From Brevibacterium epidermidis NBRC 14811 (GTDB taxonomy: Bacteria; Actinomycetota; Actinomycetes; Actinomycetales; Brevibacteriaceae): 64,000 nucleotides of DNA. Of this stretch, positions 1 to 7,930 are shown piece after piece. The stretch spans positions 62,001 through 126,000 of the forward strand of contig NZ_BCSJ01000011.1 in NCBI RefSeq assembly GCF_001570805.1, read 5' to 3'. Each line of letters begins with the position of its first letter. Within the stretch, counting starts at the first letter, position 1. Both the position numbers and the translations under genes were made by a program. The notes beneath the pieces were generated by a model, which was given only the letters and a program-made list of their open reading frames with translations, did no database searches and had not been told where the DNA came from.

Positions 1-214
1 CCCCGTCGTCTTCTGGCTCCTCAGTGGGTGCTTCTGTGGTCGTCGTCGTCGAGTCAGCAGGCACTGCTTCGGCGGATTCAGGCGCCAGGGGCGCGTTCTT
101 TGCTTCGTCGGAGCCGTCATTGCTGCATCCTGTAAGCAGAAGCATCGAGGCTGCGATGACGCTGACGGCGGTGTTGCGAACGGTCTTGCGGATGGTGAGT
201 CGTGTGGTGTGCAC
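1..214 (-). CDS. Lipoprotein, partial (C-terminus beyond window)
   Basis: The first 71 codons of a leftward gene that runs off the left edge. It starts at GTG 214, preceded by AGGAG seven bases upstream. The N-terminus is a lipoprotein signal: basic MHTTRLTIRKTVR, a hydrophobic stretch, then lipobox LLTGC with the acceptor Cys at codon 30. After the Cys the chain is acidic and rich in Ser, Thr, Pro and Glu, as in the tether of surface lipoproteins. The mature domain is outside the window, so function is unknown. Its leader shares a 39-bp identical block with the leader of the membrane protein at 1573-2085, which suggests common control within the mobile element. Confidence 0.75.
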   Translation of the reverse strand, partial: MHTTRLTIRKTVRNTAVSVIAASMLLLTGCSNDGSDEAKNAPLAPESAEAVPADSTTTTTEAPTEEPEDDG

Positions 215-255
215 GGTGAATCTCCTAGTCGTAGTGGATGTCGGCGGTATGCCGA

Positions 256-294
256 TCTGACAGAGACCGTGTGCGCTGCCGTTTGGCACACAAG
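256..294 (-). repeat. 39-bp leader repeat, copy A
   Basis: An identical 39-nt block recurs at 2125-2163. On the minus strand it begins CTTGTGTGCCAAACGGC and ends CTCTGTCAGA. It contains an inverted repeat, GTGTGC...GCACAC. It lies about 40 nt upstream of the lipoprotein start at 214. Beyond it both leaders keep CCGCCGACA and an AGGAGA ribosome-binding site, so the similarity extends through the untranslated leader. It may be a shared promoter/operator or an RNA element. Confidence 0.7.
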
Positions 295-424
295 TGGAAG
301 TACGAAAAAATCCCCAACAGATCGAAATCTGGTGGGGACTTGAAGAGATTCACCACTGACGCACCGTTAGCGCTGACTCGCCGGTGGCAAGGCCATGTCG
401 CCATCTCCATGGGATCCTGGGTGT

Positions 425-862
425 ATGAGTCAGGAGGACAAGGTCGCCCAGCACAACGCCAGGGTTAGGCGGCAGCTGATGGACGACTTCACGGCACTGT
501 CGCTGGGTGAGCTCGCGCAACGAAGGGGCGAGGACGAAGCGACAGCTTGGGCGTGGGCCGAAGTTCAGAACGACGCGAACAAGCTCATCCTCGTGACATT
601 CGAGGACGAGCTTCGCATACCGTCTGTACAGCTCACCGATCGTGGAGACCTTCGTGACGAGATTTGGCCACTGGTTCAGCGGCTCCGTAGTGAGCCCGAT
701 CCGATCCAACCGTGGCAAGCATGGTGGTACCTGCAGCGCAAGACCGGCCACTTGAGCGGCCGGGCTCTTTGCGACGTGGCCTTGACCGATCCGCCGGTTG
801 CGTTGTTTGCTCTCGACCAGATCAAGGATGAGGCTGAGAATCGACGGTGGGGCTCGTACTGA
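425..862 (+). CDS. Hypothetical protein (145 aa)
   Basis: I do not recognise this gene. It is a soluble 145-aa protein with an acidic N-terminal half and a Trp-rich centre (WAWAEV near residue 40; PWQAWWYLQRKTG near 103). The C-terminal part, where a WW-containing helix is followed by LCDVALTDPPVALFAL, faintly recalls the toxin-binding C-terminus of Xre/ParS-type antitoxins, but no partner toxin is adjacent. Start ATG 425 was chosen over ATG 395 because MSQEDK gives a natural N-terminus; neither has a strong Shine-Dalgarno sequence. It ends 20 nt from the convergent gene at 882 and sits in the putative integrative element. Confidence 0.55.
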   Translation: MSQEDKVAQHNARVRRQLMDDFTALSLGELAQRRGEDEATAWAWAEVQNDANKLILVTFEDELRIPSVQLTDRGDLRDEIWPLVQRLRSEPDPIQPWQAWWYLQRKTGHLSGRALCDVALTDPPVALFALDQIKDEAENRRWGSY

Positions 863-881
863 GACCGATCTATTTAGGGAC

Positions 882-1433
882 CTAGAGCTGGTCTCGGCGG
901 AGGACGACGACCTCCAACGTGTCGGGGGCATCCCACGGTTGGATGTAGGAGTGCGGGAACTGCTCCGTGAACACGTCGGCAACTGCGTAGTTCATCTCGT
1001 CGAAGAGTCTCGCCTGCTCTGAGTCACTCAGTGACCTCATCAGAGTGCAGGCGTTGTGGAGGTCAGCGGCGGCTTCTACAAGGTGAGTCGTCTGCTCCTG
1101 AGTGCTGGCCTCTTCGCTAAGGTTCTCGAGCTTCCTCACGAGTCCCTGCCAACGTGCCAACTGGACCTCCGCTGCCGTCTCTGGGGAAGGCGCTGCGCGG
1201 CGAATGAAGCTGTCGAGGGATCCGCCGGTAGTTGCCCGGCTGATGATGAGTGCTGCTGCGATGAAGCCAGCAACCACGGCGACATTGTCCTCTTCGAGGT
1301 TCGTGAGCTTGCGCATCATCGTGCGGGCAGCCGCTTGAGCTCGGCTAGTGCTGACACCTTCCGTTACAGGCGTCCATACTCCGGTCGGGGCGCCGGCGTC
1401 GTTCGCGATCAGGGCGGCTGGGATGTCGAGCAA
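882..1433 (-). CDS. Hypothetical protein (183 aa)
   Basis: No family recognised. The probable start is TTG 1433, preceded by GGAGG with five-base spacing; the open frame extends to another TTG at 1445 that lies inside this Shine-Dalgarno. A moderately hydrophobic stretch near residues 50-70 (VAVVAGFIAAALII) could be one membrane or buried helix. It is followed by a long charged helical region (KLENLSEEASTQEQTTHLVEAAADL) and a C-terminus rich in aromatic residues. It lies in the small-gene cargo of the putative element. I see nothing to suggest an enzyme. Confidence 0.55.
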   Translation of the reverse strand: MLDIPAALIANDAGAPTGVWTPVTEGVSTSRAQAAARTMMRKLTNLEEDNVAVVAGFIAAALIISRATTGGSLDSFIRRAAPSPETAAEVQLARWQGLVRKLENLSEEASTQEQTTHLVEAAADLHNACTLMRSLSDSEQARLFDEMNYAVADVFTEQFPHSYIQPWDAPDTLEVVVLRRDQL

Positions 1434-1572
1434 GGTGGCCTCCAAGGATTGATTGGTCCGTTACTGCTCAATGTGCCGACTTCGCTCGGTTCTGACTTTC
1501 GGCACAGGGATCGACACGACGTCACCCGGACAGAGCTTGGTTCTATCCGGGTGACTGAGGGATCTGCCTTGC

Positions 1573-2085
1573 TTACGCGTCGGTCTTGTCGACCTTCTCG
1601 GTCAGGGAGCCGCCCATGGCGCGCCACAGGATCGGTGAAGCGATGGCTGAGGCGACGAGTGCGCCCAAGGCTGCTGCCAACCACGGGTTCGCTAGAAAGC
1701 CCATTGCCGCGATCATGATCCAGCGCAGCGCAATGAACAGCAGTGCGCTCATGAGAGCGATGAGTGCCTTGCCGAGCACGGCCCGGGTGCGGGTGAACTC
1801 TTTGTACTCGGCGACGAGGTTGTTGATGAAGGTGCGGGTCTCTTTGAAGTCGCTTCCTTCGGTCGGCGTCTTGAAGCCGAAGGCGAGGCGGCCGAAGGTC
1901 AGCACGAAGCAGGTCGCGAAGGTCGCTGCAACGTCGAGCATCCCCATCTCAGAGAGTCCGTAGGCGGCCATGGCTACTGCCGCGCCGATGAGGGCTACGC
2001 CGAGGATCTGGTAGCCGTGGGGGAGGTGCTGGATGTTCTGTACGAGCACCTTGACGTTGTTGTTGGTCTTGTCGTTGGAAGTGAT
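1573..2085 (-). CDS. Four-helix membrane protein, possible ATC start
   Basis: A small integral membrane protein of about 170 aa: two hydrophobic segments near the N-terminus (ILGVALIGAAVAMAAYGL and VAATFATCFVLTFGRLAF), a charged middle (TEGSDFKETRTFINNLVAEYKEF), then two more helices. No family recognised. The start is odd. GAGGAGA is followed after five bases by ATC ACT TCC, exactly where the similar leader of the lipoprotein gene has AGGAGATTCACC then GTG. In-frame GTG codons at 2112 and 2160 lack a Shine-Dalgarno, and the one at 2160 lies inside the repeated block. The start could therefore be ATC, or an ATG/GTG lost by mutation. Confidence 0.6.
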   Translation of the reverse strand: MTSNDKTNNNVKVLVQNIQHLPHGYQILGVALIGAAVAMAAYGLSEMGMLDVAATFATCFVLTFGRLAFGFKTPTEGSDFKETRTFINNLVAEYKEFTRTRAVLGKALIALMSALLFIALRWIMIAAMGFLANPWLAAALGALVASAIASPILWRAMGGSLTEKVDKTDA

Positions 2086-2124
2086 GGTGAGTCTCCTCTG
2101 TGTCGGCGGCACCGGTTGTGCCGG

Positions 2125-2163
2125 TCTGACAGAGACCGTGTGCGCTGCCGTTTGGCACACAAG
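2125..2163 (-). repeat. 39-bp leader repeat, copy B
   Basis: This matches copy A at 256-294 at all 39 positions. It lies 40 nt upstream of the proposed start of the membrane protein at 2085. The inverted GTGTGC/GCACAC arms and the downstream CCGCCGACA are conserved. Confidence 0.7.
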
Positions 2164-2292
2164 GGGAAGCTCAGTAGAAGCTTTCGGCTGAGATGACGGC
2201 AGTTCTTTATGAAGTCCCGGTCAGGCTGGTGGCCTTCCACATTGAGATCCGGAACCTCGAAGGTTCACATGCCAAGCTGTAGCGTGGTGTGC

Positions 2293-2523
2293 ATGAGTGA
2301 AGACGGGTTCATGGCGCGGCTGGACGAGGCCCTCAAGAGTGGGGGCTGGGCGTTGACTGCCGAAACCTATCTGGGGATCATTCGAGAGGTACACGAATCT
2401 ATGGTGGAGGAGAACCCCGAGGCGATCCCGGGCCTTCCGGACGATTGGCTAGAAGCCGTGGATCAGGCGTACGAGGCCGTTGGTGAGGATGATCCCGCCA
2501 AATCTCGACCAGAGCGGTCCTAA
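2293..2523 (+). CDS. Small acidic hypothetical protein (76 aa)
   Basis: An acidic 76-aa protein (MSEDGFMARLDEALKSGG...) with a predicted helical middle and a short basic tail (KSRPERS). No family recognised. ATG 2293 was chosen because the sequence upstream of it (MKSRSGWWPS...) does not look like coding sequence. Convergent with the integrase, whose stop is 24 nt away. Probably cargo of the element. Confidence 0.45.
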   Translation: MSEDGFMARLDEALKSGGWALTAETYLGIIREVHESMVEENPEAIPGLPDDWLEAVDQAYEAVGEDDPAKSRPERS

Positions 2524-2546
2524 ACGCGTGTCCTTGAACTGCGGGG

Positions 2547-4337
2547 TCACTCCAGCCCGAACTCTTCAGTCGGCATGCTGGAGGCGTATCGCTGCAGCGT
2601 AAAGGCTGGTGACTTGTGACCGGCCGATCGGCTGATGACGGGCAGGCTGATCTTGTGGTGCAGCGTGGCCGAACAGTACCAGTGTCGTGTCGAGTGGTGG
2701 ACGAAGCCTTTCCGGTCGCCTCCCCAAGCGTGATAGCCGGGCCAATTGTCCGTGACCTCGCTGACCCAATCGAAAAGGGGGTTGGTGAAGCGGTGGGCGA
2801 TGTTCTTCGGGTTCTGATAGTTCCCGAAAGGGATCTCTTTTGGGTAGGGCCAGCGTGATGGCCAGCGCACCGAGGGCCCGTCACCTCGAGCAGGGTTTCG
2901 AGTGGGAAGCAGCAACATGTTCTTGAAGACCTTGAGGTTTCGTCCTGACTGAAGCCAAAGTTCACGCAGCCGGTCATGGATGAGGAGCGAGACCGGCGTG
3001 AAGCCGGCTTTCCAGAGCAGTACGGCGTCGTACGCACTCATCTTCCACAGCGGCTGATTGCCGTCGTAGGGATTGAAGTAGTCGTAGGTGTACTCGTGTC
3101 TCTTCGTGGCTTCGATCAGTAGCTCCCGCAGGGGGCGGCTGGAGCTGTCCCAGGCGGGGTAGAGGAAGGGCAGTGCCAGAGCCTGTCGGATCTTGCCCAT
3201 CTTCGGCAAAGAGATCTGCTGTGGGCCGGTGGAAGGCGCGGAGATCTGTTCACAGACTTCGATCTTTCCGGTCCATCCAGGCATGAGCAGTCCACCCATA
3301 TCCTCCGTGCCCTCGAGCTCGTAGCCCTCCATGATCTCGCGAGGGCTGGGCTCGTGCATGGCTAGGTCGACTAGACGGCTGGTGTTGTTCGTCCATGGGT
3401 GGAACAGGTGCCAGACCCTCAGTGCGTAGACCTCGCCGACTCGGAGTCCGGCGCCAGCGCCGAGGGTGTGAGCGAGTGCGATCTGTCGCATGCGGGAGGC
3501 CAGCTCCTGTGTTTGGTCTCGTTGCCGCTGCTCAACGTTGTTGTAGTGGCGCGGGATGCCGCGGCGCTTCACCGCTGGATTGTCTATGGGCATACCGAGC
3601 ATGAGCGCGTGCTGATGGAGCAGGGGATCGGTGAAGATTGCCTCGTCCCACTTGGAATGCTCCCCGGTAACGGGGTCGATCGTGTCCCCTTTGAAGGACT
3701 TGGCGGGGTGGACCTGGAACGTGGACCACGCGCAGTCGACGACACCGTTGATCCAGTCGTTGTTGGGGATCTGGGTCGACTGGACGGTCAACGGCGCATC
3801 AGCGGATCGAGAGTCCGGCAGGAGGACCGCGTCTGCGTAAACCGAACCGGGGCGGCTATGCCAGCGTTCTGTGCTGTCGAAGATGGCGCGGACGATCGTT
3901 CGGACTCTTCGTGCCTGCTCTCGGCTGGTGTCCAGGGCGATGCCTTTGAGGTCGCTGGTGCTCACTTGGGTGACCGGGGTGTCCGCTAGATGGCTCAGGT
4001 GCGACTTGAAGCGGCTTCTGTAGACCTGTGGCGTTCTATCTGACCACGAGCTGAGGTTGTCCGTCAGCCAGGCGTCGAAAGCCTCCTGGAGCGTTGGAGG
4101 GCGTTCTACGCGGGTCTGCTCGGCCGGGTCCCAGTCTCCAAGTGCATGCCGTGCCTTGGCGATGACGTCATCCTGTGTCTTCGCGCTGAAAATGCGCCGC
4201 TTGAGTGTGACCGGATCCTGGATGGCGCACTGCCATCGGGGCTTCGCTTCTGTCGGCGAGTAGAGGGTTCCTCGGCCTCCGAGGACGCTCTTACCTGCGC
4301 GACCTCGCCTCTTCTTGGGAGTCTCTTCCTTGCTCAT
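2547..4337 (-). CDS. Tyrosine recombinase / integrase
   Basis: A 596-aa phage-type integrase. An N-terminal basic AP2-like arm-binding region (residues 1-75) is followed by a SAM-like core-binding region (about 83-155: LQEAFDAWLTDNL...SRFKSHLSHL). The catalytic domain has Arg299 in GAGLRVGEVYALR, then H548-S-T-R551, His574 in SAGHKSP and the probable nucleophile Tyr584 in TLQRYASS. Between Arg299 and His548 lie about 250 residues, far more than in lambda-type integrases, so the catalytic domain carries a large insertion. It is transcribed leftward from ATG 4337. The right end of the element is probably just upstream (4.34-4.5 kb). I could not identify an att site or an adjacent tRNA. Confidence 0.88.
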   Translation of the reverse strand: MSKEETPKKRRGRAGKSVLGGRGTLYSPTEAKPRWQCAIQDPVTLKRRIFSAKTQDDVIAKARHALGDWDPAEQTRVERPPTLQEAFDAWLTDNLSSWSDRTPQVYRSRFKSHLSHLADTPVTQVSTSDLKGIALDTSREQARRVRTIVRAIFDSTERWHSRPGSVYADAVLLPDSRSADAPLTVQSTQIPNNDWINGVVDCAWSTFQVHPAKSFKGDTIDPVTGEHSKWDEAIFTDPLLHQHALMLGMPIDNPAVKRRGIPRHYNNVEQRQRDQTQELASRMRQIALAHTLGAGAGLRVGEVYALRVWHLFHPWTNNTSRLVDLAMHEPSPREIMEGYELEGTEDMGGLLMPGWTGKIEVCEQISAPSTGPQQISLPKMGKIRQALALPFLYPAWDSSSRPLRELLIEATKRHEYTYDYFNPYDGNQPLWKMSAYDAVLLWKAGFTPVSLLIHDRLRELWLQSGRNLKVFKNMLLLPTRNPARGDGPSVRWPSRWPYPKEIPFGNYQNPKNIAHRFTNPLFDWVSEVTDNWPGYHAWGGDRKGFVHHSTRHWYCSATLHHKISLPVISRSAGHKSPAFTLQRYASSMPTEEFGLE

Positions 4338-4470
4338 CCTGGGTCCACCTCGGAGGCACGCGCGACGCCGGTTCGTCGCAATGTTTACAGCTGACTTGTA
4401 GCACTCTACCTGTTCTAATCGTCGTTTGTGCAGGTCAGATGGAAGATGGAGTGATGAGCGGTGTGGCCCT

Positions 4471-4495
4471 GGTGGAGTTCAGGTTTAACGTCTGA
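4471..4495 (+). repeat. 25-bp degenerate repeat, copy 1
   Basis: Begins GGTGGAGTTC and ends CGTCTGA, matching copies at 13347-13371 and 15395-15419. All three agree at 21 of 25 positions; the variable positions are 11, 13, 16 and 18. Intergenic, about 135 bp upstream of the integrase start. Confidence 0.7.
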
Positions 4496-4527
4496 TCTTC
4501 GGGCCAACGATCCTATTTGAGTTGCAA

Positions 4528-4539
4528 AACTACGTAGTT
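4528..4539. repeat. Palindrome AACTACGTAGTT
   Basis: A perfect 12-bp palindrome in non-coding DNA. Its half-site AACTA/TAGTT is the same as that of the likely TetR operator at 6051-6063 (AACTA-ACA-TAGTT), but the spacing differs by one base. Confidence 0.4.
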
Positions 4540-4884
4540 CTGTCGGTTTGGTAGCAATCTTCTAGCACATCATCCCGTAGGTCACCTGGAGTGTGCGGGC
4601 AGAGAGCTGCTCGGCGATGGCGCCGCGGACCGCGCACTCGTTTAGTCAACGATCCGCTGGCACCAGTACTGGACGATCCCAACTCGATAAGAACGCTCAT
4701 ACGAAAGCGGTGTCTGTGCGGATCCTCCTCAACCCTGTACGGCACCTGGTAACGAGGTCATAGGAGCCTGTTTTCCGTAGGAGGAACCGCTGGGGTTGGC
4801 GTTCTCGAACCGATCGTCAGATCAATCACGCTTTTTACCTGCGGGGTTGGAATGTGCGTATAGCCAATCTGCGCTGATCCAGCA

Positions 4885-5472
4885 TCACCCAAGGCCTATT
4901 GAGGCTCTGAATGGGCCAGAGAGCCATTTACTCGCCTCGCGATGAGACCGCAGGTGAATAATTAACAGGTCCCGCCGACTGGCGGCCAACTGTAAGAGCT
5001 TTCTGCGCTTATTGGAGTGGTGCCTGATTGCGTACCGGGCCACGTGATCAGGGTCGGTGAAGAAGGTGTGAAGAGGTGGTTCGACGTTGCCGTTCCAGAG
5101 CTGCTGCGGCCGGGGTACCCGCCGCTTTAGGGTTCGTTGGAGGACTTGAAGAGCTACTTGCCACTTCGGAAGATCCAGCCACACCATGAGGTCTGCCCGA
5201 TCAGCGAGCAGTTGTCCGAGGATCGAGGTGTAGGACCATTCAGTCACCCATGTTGTTGCTCGACTGAAGGCATCAACTTCCTCGACGAAGTTACTTCGAG
5301 GTTGCCAATTGGGGCCGTGGAACAGGGAGTCGATCTCGACATGTTCTGTGGTCCCACCCATCGCTTCGGCTATCAGTTGGGCTAGGGTCGTCTTCCCTGC
5401 ACCGGAGTTCCCGGCTACCAGCACTCGTAACGGGTGATGCGGTAGTGGGGTCGAAGGACTAATCAAGGGCAT
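4885..5472 (-). CDS. P-loop kinase-like NTPase (FlaR/adenylate-kinase-like)
   Basis: A 195-aa protein with Walker A GNSGAGKTT at residues 21-29 followed by VEIDSLFHGPNW, where the Asp after the first core strand is usual in small nucleotide/sugar kinases. Further on, WSYTSILGQLLADRADLMVWLDLP matches the 'topology modulation' kinase-like families. The substrate is unknown. It starts 9 nt after the stop of the GNAT gene, so the two form an operon. A broken second copy lies at 11527-11735 in the opposite orientation. The N-terminal 15 residues (PLISPSTPLPHHP) may be untranslated, but no better start was seen. Confidence 0.75.
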   Translation of the reverse strand: MPLISPSTPLPHHPLRVLVAGNSGAGKTTLAQLIAEAMGGTTEHVEIDSLFHGPNWQPRSNFVEEVDAFSRATTWVTEWSYTSILGQLLADRADLMVWLDLPKWQVALQVLQRTLKRRVPRPQQLWNGNVEPPLHTFFTDPDHVARYAIRHHSNKRRKLLQLAASRRDLLIIHLRSHREASKWLSGPFRASIGLG

Positions 5473-5481
5473 GATGTCAAC

Positions 5482-6042
5482 TTATAGAAATTCGGTCCAG
5501 GTCGGTTTCTCGCTAAGCGGTCGCGCGTAGGCCAGGAGCTCGGCGCGGTGCCCGGATGGTGCAGTGTCCAACTTGCGACCGTGCAGGATGAACCCGGTTG
5601 CTTCGAGGACGCGCTGAGACGCAATGTTCGCCGGTAGGGTTTTGGCCGTGAGCTCCCGTAAGCCGCAGTCGCGAGCGTAGCGGGCAACGAGGCGGAGGGC
5701 CGATGAGGTAATACCTCTGCCCCGGTAGGCCGGATGGATCCAGAACCCGACTTCAGCCTTGTGGCCTCTTACGTCGAAGATGACGAGACTGCCGACGAAC
5801 CGATCGGTTACGGCGTGTGCAATCGATAGTACAGCGAGGTCGCCTCTTTGCAGACCAGGTTCGGCGTCGTGTTTGATCATCTGTCGTACCGACTCAGGCG
5901 TGTACTCGGGGTGGGGTAGATGGGCGTACTCTTGCACGCCCGGATCTTTGGTTCCCTCGGCATAAGCGGCGGCGTCCCGAGGGTGCAGGGGGCGGAGCCT
6001 CACTTGATCATCCTGTACGGGGAGGAGTGATGAGTCGAGCAT
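5482..6042 (-). CDS. GNAT acetyltransferase, RimJ/RimL type
   Basis: A 186-aa GNAT fold protein. The N-terminal VRLRPLHPRDAAAYAEG strand-helix is typical of RimJ/RimL, and the acetyl-CoA loop reads HPAYRGRGITSSALRLV (near 122-138), followed by ANIASQRVLEATGF, the usual C-terminal motif. It acetylates an amine on an unknown target: ribosomal protein, small molecule or drug. First gene of a two-gene operon with the kinase at 4885. Divergent from the TetR gene at 6080; their 37-bp intergenic space holds a palindromic operator, so TetR probably represses it. Confidence 0.85.
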   Translation of the reverse strand: MLDSSLLPVQDDQVRLRPLHPRDAAAYAEGTKDPGVQEYAHLPHPEYTPESVRQMIKHDAEPGLQRGDLAVLSIAHAVTDRFVGSLVIFDVRGHKAEVGFWIHPAYRGRGITSSALRLVARYARDCGLRELTAKTLPANIASQRVLEATGFILHGRKLDTAPSGHRAELLAYARPLSEKPTWTEFL

Positions 6043-6050
6043 GTCATCTA

Positions 6051-6063
6051 AACTAACATAGTT
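6051..6063. promoter_or_regulatory. Likely TetR operator
   Basis: AACTA-ACA-TAGTT, perfect five-base arms around three bases, in the divergent GNAT/tetR promoter. A TetR dimer binding here would control both genes. The match to the adjacent regulator is inferred. Confidence 0.5.
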
Positions 6064-6079
6064 CGGTTACAATTAACAT

Positions 6080-6697
6080 GTGAGTTACTGGAGCCGAATT
6101 AAGCCAGTGCGACGAGCGCGGGCTGTCGACGTTCAAGGTATTGCCCGCGCGGCAGTGGAGCTCCTTGATGGAGGAGGTTTGCAGGCTGTGACGGTGCGGG
6201 CTGTGGCAAAACGGCTCAGCGTCGCACCGGCAAGCCTGTATTCGCGGATCGATTCCGCAGACGACCTCTTTGACCTTGGTCTCGACGCCGCGCTCGGCGC
6301 CGATGCGGAAATGGCTCGAGCTATCGTCGAGGACGGCGTCGACGCTCTGATGCTCGCCTACTTCCGGCATCTGGTCCGTCACCGCTGGGCATGTCAGGTG
6401 ATCGCGATGCGGCCCCCGCGGGGGCCGCATTACCTCAGGCTGTCCGAACGGCTGGTCGTGCTGCTGATCGAAGATGGGGCGGTTGACCCGCTGGTGAACG
6501 CTTACGCTCTGTCGAACTTCGTCATCGGTAGCGCAACGACCGCTCACGTCGCCGTAAGTGAACCGGATGCCGTTGTCGATAGTGCGGCAGCGCCGACATA
6601 CTCGAGGCTCCACCGGCAGAAGAGCGATGGGAGCGCGGAGCGAGCGGTTGCTGAAGGCGTCGCCGCGCTCAGGAACTACTGTTCGATATCCGAATAA
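6080..6697 (+). CDS. TetR-family transcriptional regulator
   Basis: A 205-aa regulator. The N-terminal helix-turn-helix reads IARAAVELLDGGGLQAVTVRAVAKRLSVAPASLYSRI (residues about 21-57), the standard TetR signature; the C-terminal ligand domain follows the TetR_C pattern seen with TetR/ActR-type members. It starts at GTG 6080, because ATG 6078 is followed directly by a stop. There is no clear Shine-Dalgarno, so the transcript may be leaderless. It probably represses itself and the divergent GNAT-kinase operon through 6051-6063. The ligand is unknown. Confidence 0.85.
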   Translation: MSYWSRIKPVRRARAVDVQGIARAAVELLDGGGLQAVTVRAVAKRLSVAPASLYSRIDSADDLFDLGLDAALGADAEMARAIVEDGVDALMLAYFRHLVRHRWACQVIAMRPPRGPHYLRLSERLVVLLIEDGAVDPLVNAYALSNFVIGSATTAHVAVSEPDAVVDSAAAPTYSRLHRQKSDGSAERAVAEGVAALRNYCSISE

Positions 6698-7408
6698 GGT
6701 CTCTTGTCCAATGACACAGTTGTGTTTCCTCAGGTGGGCTGTCTCAAGGGTGACCTCCGTTTGGGCGCGATGGCGGACTCAAGCCCATCCCCGGAATACG
6801 CGTCAGGTCGAGGTCAATATTGCCATCTTGACGGGGATTTTGGAGCAGCAAGACGTAGGTCTGTGGGCGCCGCAGGTTGAGGCTTTGAGCCCGCGAAGTG
6901 CGGTTTGTATTCAGCGCAGATTTTGCCGACGGTGTATCCAACTCCAACTAGAGATATCGCCACCTCGAATGAGGATAATAGACTGGCACAGGCGTGCCCG
7001 ATTGGCCTGACAATGGTGCGAGGGACATAACGTCCAGCGCCCGCACCGCTGAGGTCAATAGGCTGACATCGCCGAGCGAGTCTGGCGCCGTGAAGCATAC
7101 CCGCAGTGGCACGGCGTGGGAAGCATGGCCCTCGTACTTTCCTGATTTGGCTCCTCGTTGGGGCCGAACGAGTCGATATCTGAAAGATCGACAATCGCGT
7201 GACCGCCAGAGAGGATGTGAAATAGACATTGGAGACGTGCGAGAGGTTCGAAGGCGGCAAACAGCGCAGCTTGATCCAACTGTCCTCTTGCCAGCATCGC
7301 CTTTGTGTGCTGCTGTGGTAATTCCGAGCCCCGGAGGGAAGAATGACGAGGCGACGAAGCTGCTCTCCACGCTCGGGGGGCGTTCCGGTCGCCTAACTGA
7401 GACTGGTG
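6698..7408. other. Stretch without a convincing gene
   Basis: About 700 bp with no frame that has both a ribosome-binding site and a protein-like composition. Several overlapping frames on both strands are rich in Arg and Ser with low-complexity content, as expected for non-coding GC-rich DNA. It may hold decayed genes; I recognised none. Confidence 0.5.
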
Positions 7409-7930
7409 TCATTGGTCTTCCTGAGACGCATGCGTATACCGTTTGGACATGAATGCCGCCTTCGAGCAGTACTGACGTGTACTCCTCTGAATCATAGCAA
7501 CCACGGCGACAATCACGGCTGCGATATGCGCGATCCGGCTCCCGGCGATCACAGCCAGCTGAGCGTCCATCTCGGCAATGAATGCCCCGAGGTCGGAGTC
7601 TGAGAATATCCAGATTGCGGGATCGATAATTAGGGACAGCATTCCTACCACCCCGAGGCCAAATAGCAGGATAAGTCGTGCCCAATTTCGGCCGCGGGCG
7701 AATAGGACAATAGCGGCGAGGACGGCGGCGTAGATGAGCAAGCGAATTGCGATCAAAACGAGGCTGTCGCCGAGAAGGTCTATCGGCCAGAGCTGTGCGG
7801 TCATCTCAACGATTCCGGTTGCGAGTGCCGCGATCAGTGCGCCGACCGCCGCCCGGACCGCCCCAGGTGGACGTTCTTCCCGCATCGCGGTGCTGTCTGC
7901 TTCCGAAGTGGAGGGTGGGGGCTTTCGCAT
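7409..7930 (-). CDS. Four-helix membrane protein, unknown function
   Basis: A 173-aa integral membrane protein. Start ATG 7930 is preceded by AAAGGAG at good spacing. The cytoplasmic N-terminus is polar (MRKPPPSTSEADSTAMREERP), then four hydrophobic segments: VRAAVGALIAALATGIVEM, LVLIAIRLLIYAAVLAAIVLF, LILLFGLGVVGMLSLII and IAHIAAVIVAVVAMI. A short acidic loop (FSDSDLGAFIAEMDAQ) separates the third and fourth. No family recognised. The open frame extends upstream to 8137 but without protein-like sequence. Confidence 0.7.
   Translation of the reverse strand: MRKPPPSTSEADSTAMREERPPGAVRAAVGALIAALATGIVEMTAQLWPIDLLGDSLVLIAIRLLIYAAVLAAIVLFARGRNWARLILLFGLGVVGMLSLIIDPAIWIFSDSDLGAFIAEMDAQLAVIAGSRIAHIAAVIVAVVAMIQRSTRQYCSKAAFMSKRYTHASQEDQ

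Larger units (their letters stand above)
4338..4884. other. Gene-free stretch right of the integrase
   Basis: No convincing gene in 547 bp. It holds one copy of the 25-bp degenerate repeat (4471-4495) and a palindrome (4528-4539). A 71-codon minus-strand frame at 4530-4745 has no ribosome-binding site and looks non-coding. It is a likely place for the right end of the integrative element. Confidence 0.5.

Noticed and set aside
4530..4745. A 71-codon minus-strand frame
   Set aside because: No ribosome-binding site and no protein-like pattern.
6948..7685. A 245-codon minus-strand frame
   Set aside because: It overlaps the real membrane gene at 7409-7930, has no ribosome-binding site, and its Arg/Ser-rich sequence matches no family.
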